From Branchiostoma belcheri (taxonomy: Eukaryota > Chordata > Leptocardii > Amphioxiformes > Branchiostomatidae): a DNA stretch of 64,000 nucleotides. The notes under the pieces are model-generated. The model was not told where the DNA came from. It ran no database searches and was given only the letters and a program-made list of their open reading frames with translations. Positions 1 through 10,579 of this stretch are shown in pieces. Location of the stretch: NCBI RefSeq assembly GCF_001625305.1, contig NW_017802436.1, forward strand, positions 937,251 to 1,001,250, given 5' to 3'. Position 1 is the first letter of the stretch. Every line of letters begins with the position of its first letter. The translations under genes and the position numbers were made by a program.

Positions 1-230
1 AGGGACTTTGTTGGTTCAGCAAAATATCTAAGAAAGTTGTGAGGGAATTGTCATGATATTTAGCATTTTGTTTAAATGTGTGATTACTACTAATGATGCC
101 GTGAATACACTTTAGAACCCGCAAAAACCGTCTAATCCGCAACAATGCACGATAAAGTATCCCTTCCCACAGAATCAAAAGCCTTCGTGAAATCTACAAA
201 TATGCGGAGGCACAGGCAGCCACACGCACA
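1..230 (-). pseudogene. LINE reverse-transcriptase motif A relic (copy 1)
   Basis: Same sequence as 2646-2875, described there. Confidence 0.7.
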
Positions 231-235
231 ACACT

Positions 236-700
236 TTATTTATTTATTTATTTATTAGAATTTTCCAGACAACTGGATGGGAGGACAAAACAGGTGAATA
301 TACACCTTTGCTAGTTGTCCTCCCAAACATTACAATAATACATTACAATAATACACATAATACAATATCGAACGATCAATAATACAATATATACACCGGA
401 ACAATGTTAAAAAACCATACTAATACTAGTGGCGTCTTAAAGCCGTACAGGAGGCGCACCCACATGCGGTCGACCAAGAGCACGGAGCGTCAGGAATGAA
501 GTGCTCATTGAATCTGGTAAATGACACTTTAACAAGTTGACGCTTGAAAGCTGAAATGTTGGACAGCTGATTGGCTAGGACTCCCAGATTACGAAGATCA
601 GGACCCAGATTATTCCAGACTGTGACAAGCCGTGGGAAATAGGAATAGCTGAAGGCAGATGTTTTCGCTCTGAATGGGGTGAGCATGTGTGATCTGGAGT
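236..700 (-). pseudogene. LINE 3' end, reverse-transcriptase C-terminus (copy 1)
   Basis: Minus-strand frame at 426-686 contains FSYSYFPRLVTVWNNL, the usual C-terminal region of CR1/Jockey-like reverse transcriptases (aromatic-P-R, then W-N-x-L). It ends in the 3' repeat (TAAA)n at 236-258. It is cut by the gap. Confidence 0.75.
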
Positions 701-720
701 NNNNNNNNNNNNNNNNNNNN
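701..720. other. Assembly gap (20 N)
   Basis: Run of N exactly where the first copy of the 700-bp duplicate ends. Confidence 0.99.
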
Positions 721-972
721 CCATAACATGTTATGTACTGCTGCTATGCTGACCACTGTCTTGAATAAAAGAATAAAAAAAAAGAATTATAAGTATTTCG
801 AGTCCTGGTTGGAGGACAGCAGGAAAGTTGGTTCCCGTCATTTTGCTGTGCCCACGCACGAGTAAATAACTGTGTTACTCGAGGGTTGATTGGGCGTTGA
901 AAGAGTGATGGCAGTCTTATTATACTGGGGGCGAAGTGATCCAGGCAATCACTGGGTGTAATAGCATTATTA

Positions 973-1338
973 GGCCACACCAATTTAATTTGTTGGTTCT
1001 CGGATTCGCCTCTTCATTTTTTCCTGATTTGCAAAAAAAAAAAAATTACAGAATCAGCTGCAAAATGCTCATATTTTGCCCTGAATAGTTGAAAAGAGTC
1101 CTTTTCTTCCTAGTCGTTACAGTTACTCCATCTTTCAATGCAATGGTATCATTAGAAGTTCACAATTCATTGTTTAAATTTTGAACCAGCCTTTTGTGTT
1201 GACTTCACACCTCCTATCGTAGCATTTGGGGCTATAATAGGATGCCTAGATCTGTTTTTATTTTTATTTTTTTCCGCCCTGTCGCTTCATATTTTTTCTG
1301 AAAAAATCCGAGAACCAACAAATTAAATTGGTGTGGCC
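973..1338 (-). mobile_element. MITE family A, full copy
   Basis: 366 bp with terminal inverted repeats starting GGCCACACCAATTTAATTTG and flanked by TTA/TTA (970-972, 1339-1341). The 3-bp duplication suggests a PIF/Harbinger-type non-autonomous element. No coding potential. Confidence 0.85.
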
Positions 1339-1341
1339 TTA

Positions 1342-2560
1342 GTGCAATTTTCCAAGATTTTACGTGATGAAGGAAGTAGGGCATTAGAAAGCCTTGCACT
1401 GGGTCTACACGTACAAAAAAATGTATAACATAATGTATAATTTTGCTTGCAGTATCACCAGTCAAATATCTACATTGTAAATTGCAAAAACATTCAAATT
1501 CGTTTGACGGACAATACAAACAGACAAATTTAATTGCAAATACGTGGGACCGAATATGTAGCATTTTCTGTTCTTTCTCTGTCAAAATGTATTTTCCACG
1601 ATTAAAAAGATTGATTTTAATGACAAGAATTCTACATTAAATAGAGGCTTACTGGTAGTCTCTATATCCATTCTGAATTCGGTGCACTGGTGGCATTTGA
1701 GAGCTTTTTTAGTGCAATTGACACCATTTTTGCTTCCACGGGGTACCAAAGTCGTAAAGACTAATGGGCGATTCGGTTGCCACAAAACTGTTGCTGTGTT
1801 ATCAGTACTTGTTACCTCTGCCGGTGGAGAAACAAATGTCAGATTGAAGATTTCCCTCTCCGGCATTTAATGTCTAAAACAGGTCCAGCGAGAATAATTG
1901 GCAGTTCGGTTGCCACAGATACCGACTGTTGCTTTCGTGTTATCAGTACTATCATAGTCTTTTCTGGCAGTATATTAGATTAGTAGAAAATAATGACAAA
2001 GTGAACAGTTTTATTCAGCAATCTTTGCCATTAAACGTCTAAAACAGATACAGAGTAATGGGCAGTTTTGTTTCCACAGATACCAACTGTTGCTGAGCCA
2101 CTCTGTCATCACTGTTGTTCCTCCGGCTTAAACCTTAACAACCTCCCGGCGGAAGGATATTCCACCGGCTAACGAACAGCCATGACGTCTTTTCTGTCCG
2201 GTTTACGGTGTGTGTACCGCGAAGATGAGAGAGTAGCTCTAACATAATCATGTCATTTCCGAAGATCCCTGTAGTTAAAAGTGGGAAGGAAACTCCTGTT
2301 TAGTGTTCAAAGACAACATCCTGCTATCATGTCTTTGAGACTCAGTAAAACAGGTACAGTCTGGGTTGTTTGATGTGTGTATCCTGGCTTTGCTGGAGTA
2401 TATTATAGAGAATTAAGGTTCATTGCAAGGTCTGATTGAGGATGTACAAGATTTGAGCTTATTCGGTTGTTTTAATAATTTTGTTCTTAACCTGATATTA
2501 AGATTAAATGGATGGCGCTTTCATCTTTTATGGTTATTTCGGCGGTTTGTTTAATGTCTC
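1342..2560. other. No gene recognised
   Basis: AT-rich DNA. Small repeated phrases (GGGCGATTCGGTTGCCACA near 1765, GGCAGTTCGGTTGCCACAGATACC near 1900, and a third near 2060) show a short degenerate duplication. Confidence 0.5.
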
Positions 2561-2645
2561 TCTCATCGTGTGTTGTGATGAATGCAATTGTAGTCTTCGT
2601 GTGCTGCCTCAGAGAAAATAGGTATGGCTTTGCTTATAATTCTGA

Positions 2646-2875
2646 AGGGACTTTGTTGGTTCAGCAAAATATCTAAGAAAGTTGTGAGGGAATTGTCATG
2701 ATATTTAGCATTTTGTTTAAATGTGTGATTACTACTAATGATGCCGTGAATACACTTTAGAACCCGCAAAAACCGTCTAATCCGCAACAATGCACGATAA
2801 AGTATCCCTTCCCACAGAATCAAAAGCCTTCGTGAAATCTACAAATATGCGGAGGCACAGGCAGCCACACGCACA
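2646..2875 (-). pseudogene. LINE reverse-transcriptase motif A relic
   Basis: Minus-strand translation gives IFVDFTKAFDSVGRDTL, the catalytic motif A of LINE reverse transcriptases (D-x-x-K-A-F-D-S-V). A frameshift follows and the neighbouring frame continues LRIRRFLRVLKCIHGI. Too short and broken to function. It is followed directly by the tail of another LINE fragment. Confidence 0.75.
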
Positions 2876-2880
2876 ACACT

Positions 2881-3400
2881 TTATTTATTTATTTATTTAT
2901 TTATTAGAATTTTCCAGACAACTGGATGGGAGGACAAAACAGGTGAATATACACCTTTGCTAGTTGTCCTCCCAAACATTACAATAATACATTACAATAA
3001 TACACATAATACAATATCGAACGATCAATAATACAATATATACACCGGAACAATGTTAAAAAACCATACTAATACTAGTGGCGTCTTAAAGCCGTACAGG
3101 AGGCGCACCCACATGCGGTCGACCAAGAGCACGGAGCGTCAGGAATGAAGTGCTCATTGAATCTGGTAAATGACACTTTAACAAGTTGACGCTTGAAAGC
3201 TGAAATGTTGGACAGCTGATTGGCTAGGACTCCCAGATTACGAAGATCAGGGCCCAGATTATTCCAGACTGTGACAAGCCGTGGGAAATAGGAATAGCTG
3301 AAGGCAGATGTTTTCGCTCTGAATGGGGTGAGCATGTGTGATCTGGAGTATCGAGAAGTCCGGAACACTTCAAAGGTTCTACTGAAGAACCAAGGCCCAC
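2881..3400 (-). pseudogene. LINE 3' end, reverse-transcriptase C-terminus (copy 2)
   Basis: Same fragment as at 236-700 but longer at its 5' side. The 97-codon frame at 3075-3368 begins RTSRYSRSHMLTPFRAK, as in CR1/Jockey-like C-termini. The tail is (TAAA)n at 2881-2906. The flanking DNA shares an imperfect 34-bp direct repeat starting ACAAATATGCGGAG (about 2840 and 3488), perhaps an old target duplication. Confidence 0.75.
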
Positions 3401-3778
3401 AATTTGGTTTTCACCTTTGTCCTCCTAAGTCCTGCCTTCAAACCAAATAACATAAAAACCAAAAGCATTCTAACGTTATGTTGACGACAAATATGCGGAG
3501 AAACAGAAAAACACACAGACCAAAACAGTGCCTCCATATTTCATGGAAGGGGATTGCTGCGCCCAACAATCCTACTCTTGGGGTTATGTAAAAGCCGTCT
3601 AAGTGGCCAGTAAATGCCTAAGCAAGTGGATAGTCAGGTTAAACCAACTCCTCATCAACCAGAACCCACGCAGATAAAGCTGCAGAAAACGAGCACACCC
3701 CTGCAGTGGTGGCGCCAGACTGCGGTGAAAACCTGCAATTTTCCGGAACACTTCCGGGCGACGCCATCATCAAACCGT

Positions 3779-4022
3779 GTGGGGTCGTGTGGCGCAGCGG
3801 CAGAGTGCTCGACTCGGAACCAAGAGGTCCCGGGCTCAAGTCCTGACATGTCACCGATCTTGTGCCCCTGGGAAAGGCACTTTACACTACTTAACTCAGG
3901 TGCAAATGAGTATTGCCTTGTCCTGTATTCGTCCTCTGCGTTGGTGGCGGCATAAAATAAGTTCACATAACTTGAGTGTGCTGTCACCATGTCTAGTCAT
4001 GAAATGTTGGAATAAAAAAAAA
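3779..4022 (+). mobile_element. tRNA-derived SINE, copy 1
   Basis: The head keeps pol III box A (TGGCGCAGCGG, 3790-3800) and box B (GGTCCCGGGCTCAAGTCC, from 3826). The unrelated body GCCCCTGGGAAAGGCACTTT follows, then a poly-A end at 4013-4022. The second copy at 58.4-58.65 kb is close over its full length, which defines the family. Confidence 0.85.
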
Positions 4023-4029
4023 ACGAACT

Positions 4030-4730
4030 GATGAAACGACGTGGCGTCCGAATGCGTCATCAGGCGTAGGCGTAACTTAAAGTATTAAAGTGTACGTAAC
4101 TAAGTTTTCAGTGGGTAGAAAGATATTACTTTTAAGTTCGTGGTGTTCTGTCTTTAGAGCCAGGTTCAGCCATATAAGGCTGCGATGGTATGTGTGTTGT
4201 TCTGTCTTTAGAGGATAGCAAAAGCGTAAAGCATGTTTGATTGTCTTTTGAAAATACATTCTTACCATTGTTAGCTTGATATGTACAACATAAAACATCC
4301 ATTTCAAAGATTATAATAGATACATTATTATTTTGAATATTAGAATTATTTGTAATTGGAATTTTAACTCATGTAATTTATTACATGTAATATTGAAACT
4401 GAAACTAAACTGTTTTGTCGCCATGGATAAAAGAATCAACCCCCAAACAATAATTTATAAAGCCTTTTACAAAACTGAAATTCAAGAGTTGTGTAAAGTA
4501 CACTATTTTGCAACCATGGATACAAAACATCAACCCTAATTGATCATTTTAGTTCGTAATGATGCTTTTTAATGTAAACCCAACAGGATGTGCGTAAAGT
4601 GCATCTGTTTGGGTTATGATTATAGTGATATAAGCCGTCCAAGGCCACACTGCTCTTCAATAGCCTCTTGTGCAGGCTTCCAAGCAGGCCGTACGTTTTA
4701 CCTACTATGGCCTCTGGTTGTACGGCTGCC
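4030..4730. other. No gene recognised
   Basis: AT-rich. The phrase GTTCTGTCTTTAGAG occurs twice, near 4144 and 4199. Nothing else supported. Confidence 0.5.
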
Positions 4731-4749
4731 GGCAAAAGAACGTGTTAAC

Positions 4750-4850
4750 AAAACGCAGGATTGAAGTTCTTTGATTACAACCATTTATTTTTTTACGAGC
4801 GGACGTTTCGATGACCGTCTGTCTTTTTTATCAGGGCAATTCGGACTGGT
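4750..4850 (-). mobile_element. Penelope-like terminus with decayed hammerhead (copy D)
   Basis: Minus strand reads CTGATAA (4834-4828), a degenerate stem II, then GAAACGTC (4809-4802). This matches the intact family member at 25.16 kb, but the core CTGANGA has lost its G and stem II no longer pairs fully. Confidence 0.55.
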
Positions 4851-5257
4851 TTGCTGTGCACTGACGCTAAATGTTACTTGGTGCATAGTGCACTAAAGGT
4901 GTTACATGGTTCACCTTGCACTGTTACTTGGCTCACAGTTTCATTCAGCTAGTCCGAACGTAGTGTAATTGTGACATACATAGGCATTGTGAGAGACTGG
5001 GAGGCCTGAACAGGAAGCTATCTTTCTAGCTGCTGCCTTCCTGTTTTTGCGCGATGACTAACGGTGGGCTTTACCACAATTACTACAATAAGATGTCTAA
5101 ATACTTAATTAGAGTAATTTGGCGCGCACTGGACCGAAACGTTAAGGCCTACAAATCACCAAGTCTCCCATATCTCTCCCCAACAGACCTTTCTTCTCGT
5201 TTGATTGAGACGATGGTGGCAGGGGGTTTTGTGAGTAGGGTTGATGGCTTGGTATGT

Positions 5258-5515
5258 TTTGGAGGTTTCTGGCCTTGAAAAAGGCACTTTACATCAATTC
5301 ACTCACTTGGATCATGTGAAAATGAGTGCCTAGCTTCGGTTTCGGACATCTTAACCTATCAGATAGGACGTAAAGAATCTTTTATAGGTTTTTGGCCTTA
5401 AAAAAGGCACTTTACATCCATTATTTCACTTGAATGTTGTGAAAATGAGTGCCAAGCTTCGGTTACCAACATCTTACACTATCGGATAGGACGTAAATCT
5501 GGAGGTCCTGTTTTT
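5258..5515 (+). repeat. Two tandem SINE-body copies
   Basis: Two copies about 125 bp apart, each with GGCCTT(G/A)AAAAAGGCACTTT, then GTGAAAATGAGTGCC, then ATCGGATAGGACGTAAA-like ends. The AAAGGCACTTTACA core is shared with the tRNA-derived SINE. No tRNA head is present. Confidence 0.6.
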
Positions 5516-5519
5516 GACG

Positions 5520-6105
5520 AGGGTCTCTAATACATGTACGTATACTTAGACGGGTCCATCCCGGCGTTATTGGTCCAAGCCTTGCACTCTGAATTGTAAT
5601 AGTCACTTGTTATCTCAATCCCGCCACAAATTTAGAACATCTCAATAAAAATATGCTGCAGACTATTTAGCCAATAAGAACGTGTGCTGTTTTTGTAACA
5701 TTGTCGGCTTGGCAGGCCAGCAATGAAATGAAATGGTACATCACTGTCGATAATTAAGATTTTACCGGTTTTTTTAGCACATTACGTGTAAGAAAATGAC
5801 AGTTTATTCCTTACACATAACATCAATGTTAAGGTATTTATATATCATATATGTGTGTGTGTCATTACTTACAATGATGATAAGCATATCAGAGACAGTC
5901 ATTGTTGATTTATCATAGTTGCCATATCAGTTAAACGACCTCTATCGTTAGGCACTAGTACTGCACTGTATTCGCAATTGCAGCCGTACTGTGATAGCAT
6001 ATCAATTGCTTCTTTTACCTATATATGTTTCTGTATGTAATACCTTGGAATACATGCAAAACTAGAAAGGTCAATATTTGCTTTGGAGCAAATACAGCGA
6101 TGGGT
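5520..6105. other. No gene recognised
   Basis: AT-rich spacer with no supported feature. Confidence 0.5.
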
Positions 6106-6111
6106 TCACCA

Positions 6112-6180
6112 CATTTTCTGTATCTGTATCTGTATAGCCGGTATATATAACCGCCTTTCGGCGTAACACACCAGCTTATT
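6112..6180 (-). mobile_element. CR1-like LINE 3' tail
   Basis: Minus strand ends in the family tail: AGCTGGTGTGTTACGCCGAA, then a CCGGCTATACAGATACAGATACAG-type repeat. Only the tail is present. Confidence 0.7.
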
Positions 6181-6438
6181 TTACGACATGGCAGGGAAAG
6201 AATGAGAAACACAAGGGAGAACAATGATTTACATTGATATAACTATAATATGAAGTAACATACAACTAAAACAACAGTTGGATAGCTATTCCCTACTTTA
6301 TTGGTTAGGATTTTTAATTGCATAATGCAAACTGTTGATTTTCAAAATAAAAAAAACGTCCATGCCCCGCATTCCAATGCTGGAGCAGGAAAGCTTAAAA
6401 TACCTACCAAAACACTTGAATACAGACATACTGTCAGT

Positions 6439-6575
6439 ATGGAAATGCTCTGTGCAGGTGTTAATCAAGTTAAATCCCAACAGTCAATCAGCAAGAAATG
6501 CTCTGTGCAGGTGGAAATGCTCTGTGCTGGTGTTGATCAAGTTAAATCCCAACAGCCAATCAGCAAGAAGAATAG
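6439..6575 (+). repeat. Tandem duplication, about 77 bp
   Basis: Two copies of GGAAATGCTCTGTGCAGGTG...CAAGTTAAATCCCAACAG, few differences. Confidence 0.75.
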
Positions 6576-6599
6576 ATGAAAGCTGCATGCCTATTGGTT

Positions 6600-9100
6600 G
6601 ATGCCCTGCATTCCATTGTGATGACTCATGCCCAAACGTGGTAAACAAGGCACACTAACACAGTAATACATTTGCTATAACACAGCCAAAAAACTCAAAT
6701 AAATCCATTCTAAAAGCCTGTATCACAATAATTTTAAAAACGCCTAGGGGTATTTGCCCACTGTACCTCCATACCAAATTTCAGGACCTTGGGCCCTAAA
6801 ATGAAGAAGCTGAATCCATTTAAAAAATGGCAGGAGAAGGAGAAGGAGAAGAAGAAACATCGTGGTGTGGTGAACCCATAAATATGGCTGTAGTCTATCA
6901 AACGGTGACGGTGAAATTGGCGTACAACCCTTTAATTCCTTATTTACTGTTTCTACAATTAATACGGTGGATTTCAAGAAACACTTTACTAATGATTACA
7001 AAAATAATACCATGTGTACATACTTTAACTTATCTAGTAGATAAACCAAATGAGGAGTCAGTAAAGTCAGTACTAATAGCAGAGTTTTCAATGAATCCCT
7101 TTAATCTTTCCGTGATTTTCTTTGATCCTTCACAAGTCTTAGAGGTTGTCTCAGTTTCATTGCTTTTGTTCGTCAACTGCAACACCGTGAACTGTCTAGA
7201 CTCACAGGACTGTGCGAGCCGGCTCTTGTTGAAGTTACCACAGATAAAATATATACATACTCAGTACGAGATGTCAGAATCCTGTTCCTACATTGAGAAT
7301 AGTTTGTAAGTTCCGTTTACACATTTTCCATATGTTTAAAAGCTTAATTGTTATCACCATAGTAACAGTTGTAATTGGCATATTTTCAACTTCCTGGCGA
7401 TTCCAACGTATTATGAAGTTGTTAAACTGGTGCAGAATCTAAGTTTCCGAGGCAAAGTGAGATTACTATTTGGTCCACAACGGCTCTTTTCTCATATTTG
7501 TACTTGAATTTTCCCCCTTTTGTAACATTAACATCTATTTGAACTAGAAGGGAGGTTACTCTAAGGATAGATTCCAGGCCAATCATTTTGACCAGAGCAA
7601 TACTAATTTCCAAATTAAATAAATCTTGCCTATATTTGTAGTATTATACGCCTATTTCCTCAAAGTAAATAATGAAAATGCTTTTGTTTTTTATGCAAGG
7701 ATGCTACATTATACTGTTAATTTTTTTTTGCGTTAAAACATCGAGAGTCTTTCAGGAATATCCTTACATGTGTTCCAAATTACTATTCTAATTTTCTCAT
7801 TCACGATAACCTAAGATATGTAATACTGATAACCTTGTTGACTTGAATTGATATGGTAATTATCCATAAATAATTTTATATTCTAATATTTTCACGGATT
7901 CAATATCCAAGGATTGAGGCTATATTAAGATATCCGATTAACATGACACCTCAAAGACAGTGTACATGTACGTAGATATTGCTTTGAACAACATCGTGAC
8001 AATTGATGCTCCCTTTCGTATAGACGGCACTCTCTAATTGACCGTTGACCCTTGATTCTGCAATTTGAATATGGTGCAGGGTACAAGAGTAAGATTTAAC
8101 AGACAACCGATACAATGTGAATAAGCCGTTATTTTTCTATATAATTTGTTGAACATGACAATTTGTCAAATAGTTGGTCGTTTAGCGGTTGCAGCCCCTA
8201 ATGGAAGGAAGTGAGAAGAACAAGCCATTTAGCTAACTCCTGATGACACTACAGGGTAATGAACGTTAAAAAGAAATATAGTCTTGGGTACGTATATAGG
8301 ATATGTCATCATTGGATAGCTTGCATGCTCATAGTTAATAATTCTAATCCAAAGTGCAGTAAATCTGAGCCAAACAGTTGTTCTTTATTCTTCTCTTAGA
8401 CTTGTAGTGTCTTTTGAAGGACATCTCAAATGTGTCAAACTAATACAAAGCTAACAGTGCTGTTTCCCTCAAGTTGCGTCCAGATCTTAAAACAAATGTC
8501 TCCCTTTTTTGGGTTTGTATTGTCTTTCAAATGTAGGACATTGCTACAGATCCAATCCTTATTACCTAACATGTGAAGTATAGCCTATGACTCCTACTAG
8601 TCGTTTGTAGGTAATGGTTGGTACTTTTCCTCATTAAATAGTACAACAGATCTGATATGTTATTGCCACAATATCTGGCCACAGCGCTCCTTGATAGCAG
8701 ATGGCCAATGTCTGCCTGTGAATCAGCATTGCCAAAGAGCTTGATCTTGGCCAGGAGAAAAGTATATATTTGGTCATGAATTAATTGTTCTCTGCCTTCG
8801 GCTACATCCCCTTCTAAACTAGATTCCTGACCACAGTGTATAGTCTAGTACATGGTAGAGTCCTGCCTACCTTACTCCGAAAATATATTACTACAGCCTT
8901 TGTTGGAACAAAGATACGAATCTGGTGCAGTCTTTTTAGATACAAACAGAAGCTACCTAAACGCTTCACTACATATTCATTTGAACTTCAGCATTGAATC
9001 CTGTGGTCTTACGTGTTTTCGTTATACTTTCCCGATAATTTTCCCATTACGTCTGAATGTTTAAGTCTTCTTTTCAGGTACGTTTTAATCCTTCCTACAC
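6600..9100. other. No gene recognised downstream of the hormone gene
   Basis: A GGAGAAGGAGAA simple repeat lies at 6830-6860, inside a 160-codon plus frame of low-complexity, AT-rich content that shows no family motif. The rest is AT-rich. Part of 8384-9105 may be 3' untranslated hormone sequence. Confidence 0.45.
8384..8389 (-). promoter_or_regulatory. Possible polyadenylation signal for the relaxin-like gene
   Basis: AATAAA on the minus strand, about 720 nt past the stop codon. It is the first exact hexamer I noticed in this direction. Single hexamers are common by chance in AT-rich DNA. Confidence 0.25.
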
Positions 9101-9105
9101 CTCTT

Positions 9106-9452
9106 TTAACAGACTACCGCCAGTTGGCGCCGGTTGCACCCTTTTCTGCAGCAGTAGTCGGCGATCCCCTTGTAAGCGTACCGCCCACGACCTCGCGGCC
9201 TCCCCCTTCCCCTAGCCCTGCCCCTCCCCCTTCCTCTTCTCTTCTCCTCTTCTCTCGTCTCGTCGGCGGACAATCTCGCGAGATCTATGACGGAGGCCAC
9301 GTTCCAGAAGTCGAATGGCGCCAAAGTCGGGAGCTTGGTGGTGGAGTATGTGGGCAAACTGGACAGCGTCGAGCGGACCGAGACATCGTCGTGAAGCAGT
9401 GAAGATCGGGACGTCCTGATGGAGGGTGGCTGGTAACCGGGTGGTCTGGACT
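9106..9452 (-). CDS. Relaxin/insulin-like preprohormone, exon 2 (connecting peptide and A chain)
   Basis: Second coding exon of the same minus-strand hormone. The acceptor is TTCTTGTTTTGCAG at 9453 upward, and the exon opens in phase 1, so the split codon joined to exon 1 reads GAG (Glu60). It adds 114 residues, giving a 174-residue precursor, near the size of vertebrate relaxin precursors. Residues 61-129 are a Ser/Pro/Thr-rich connecting peptide. K130-R132 and an Arg-Gly tract (133-150) give several basic cleavage sites. The A chain ends the protein as GIADYCCRKGCNRRQLAVVC, with C160, C161, C165 and C174. This fits the insulin-family A-chain signature (CC, three residues, C, eight residues, C), and the GCxxRxLA core is relaxin-like. 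The stop TAA follows the last Cys directly. A possible polyadenylation signal (TTTATT on the plus strand) lies at 8384-8389. Odd: the very Arg/Gly-rich tract comes from a C/T-rich plus-strand stretch. The link to exon 1 is inferred from strand, phase and domain order. Confidence 0.86.
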
Positions 9453-9470
9453 CTGCAAAACAAGAAGTTA

Positions 9471-9581
9471 TTGTCAGTTTTAATTTCCTTTTTTTTTCGG
9501 TGGTGGCGTGAAGATTTGCATCTCGCTAGAGTGCGTCACCACTGTGTCTTTGTACTGTGTTATGTTATGTTGCCTAATAAA
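9471..9581 (+). mobile_element. 111-bp retroposon fragment at the hormone exon 2 acceptor
   Basis: Flanked by a 14-bp direct repeat AAAACAAGAAGTTA (9457-9470 and 9582-9595), a target-site duplication. The plus-strand 3' end reads CCTAATAAAAAAA, an A-rich tail with AATAAA, so it looks like a truncated LINE or SINE 3' end. It sits within 20 nt of the exon 2 boundary. Confidence 0.72.
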
Positions 9582-9649
9582 AAAACAAGAAGTTAGTAAT
9601 ACGGAGACGTTGATATTAAAAGGTTAGACATCCAGATAAACAATACACC

Positions 9650-9734
9650 AGGAAATTCAAACTCTACTACTAGACAAATTACGGAGAATAATTTCCGGAA
9701 ATTATTTTATCCAGTAGTAGAGTTTGAATTTCCT
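9650..9734. mobile_element. 85-bp inverted-repeat MITE
   Basis: Arms AGGAAATTCAAACTCTACTA and its complement, 24 bp with one mismatch, flank a 37-bp centre. Just upstream, 9620-9640 matches (reverse) the GGATGTCTAACCTT end of the hammerhead family 1 elements. Confidence 0.75.
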
Positions 9735-9739
9735 TTGAC

Positions 9740-10225
9740 AAGAAGTCGGAAATTTCAGACTAATTTTCAATCAGATCTTTTGTTGGCTGCAAAAAGCATT
9801 ATAAAATTAGTAGTACAGCGTAGTAATATAGAACAAATACATGTACATGACTGTGTGCTTGTGATGCTGCTGCTATTTGGTAGGTGGAGCTGTCGCAGTA
9901 GCGATGCAACATCATTTCTCGCATGCAATTCATCTGTAAATCGCCAGATGTCACATTGAGCACGCACTGTACTAGCTGCTGTACCTAAAACGTTGAAAAT
10001 CAGAATACCATTCGCACATCTTATAATATGTGTACGTTAAAGTCACATGAATATCAGAACAACATGTTTTTCCCTTATGGCAGATGCATTTCTGTAAGAC
10101 TTCGACCAACGCCAGTTTGGGCCTCAATCACTGACATTAGTATTTACAAAATCTGTGGATAACGTTCTTAACCTTCCAGGGCTACCCTCCACCTAGTGCT
10201 GCAGCTTTTCTAACCCTCTTTAATG
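9740..10225. other. No gene recognised
   Basis: No supported feature. Confidence 0.45.
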
Positions 10226-10230
10226 CCGTG

Positions 10231-10577
10231 TAGGACCTAGCCTGAGCCTTGTCAGCTTTCGTCAGCTCCCCGCCTACTAGAACAAGGCCTTAAGGCGGCG
10301 GTGGTATTGAGTTTCACATTTTCCCGCCATTAACGTACAGCGTCGGTATCAAGTTTCACATTTTCCCGCCAGTAACGTACAGCGTCGGTATCGAGTTTCA
10401 CATTTTCCCGCCAGTAACGTACAGCGTCGGTATCGAGTTTCACATTTTCCCGCCAGTAACGTACAGCGTCGGTATATCGAGTTTCACATTTTCCCGCCAG
10501 AACACCAGGCGGGGAGCGGATCTTGGGGAGCGGACGACAGCTAACTAGGCTGACACTCAGGCTAGATCGGACCTGCG
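10231..10577. mobile_element. Inverted-repeat element carrying a minisatellite
   Basis: Outer ends are imperfect inverted repeats: left GACCTAGCCTGAG...CAGCTCCCCGCCT, right (complement) GATCTAGCCTGAG...CGCTCCCCGCC. Between them lie five copies of a unit of about 42 bp (separate entry). Confidence 0.65.
10294..10500. repeat. 42-bp minisatellite, five units
   Basis: Unit core GAGTTTCACATTTTCCCGCC followed by AGTAACGTACAGCGTCGGTAT. The unit is a multiple of three, so the minus strand has an open frame repeating YWRENVKLDTDAVR. The same unit recurs at 49.33 kb in reverse orientation. Confidence 0.9.
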
Positions 10578-10579
10578 TG

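Larger units (their letters stand above)
1..700. repeat. Near-identical copy of 2646-3350
   Basis: Base 1 aligns with 2646 and the match continues to the N run. I saw only one extra TTTA unit in the second copy and one substitution (A603 versus G3252). It carries the same LINE fragments as the second copy. Either a recent duplication or an unmerged assembly copy. Confidence 0.9.

Noticed and set aside
3779-3850. Functional tRNA gene
   Set aside because: Pol III boxes are present but the anticodon stem pairs poorly and a SINE body and poly-A end follow. Same for 58575-58648.
6827-7309. 160-codon plus-strand open frame
   Set aside because: Starts in a simple repeat, AT-rich, no recognisable domain, no supporting splice signals or homology.
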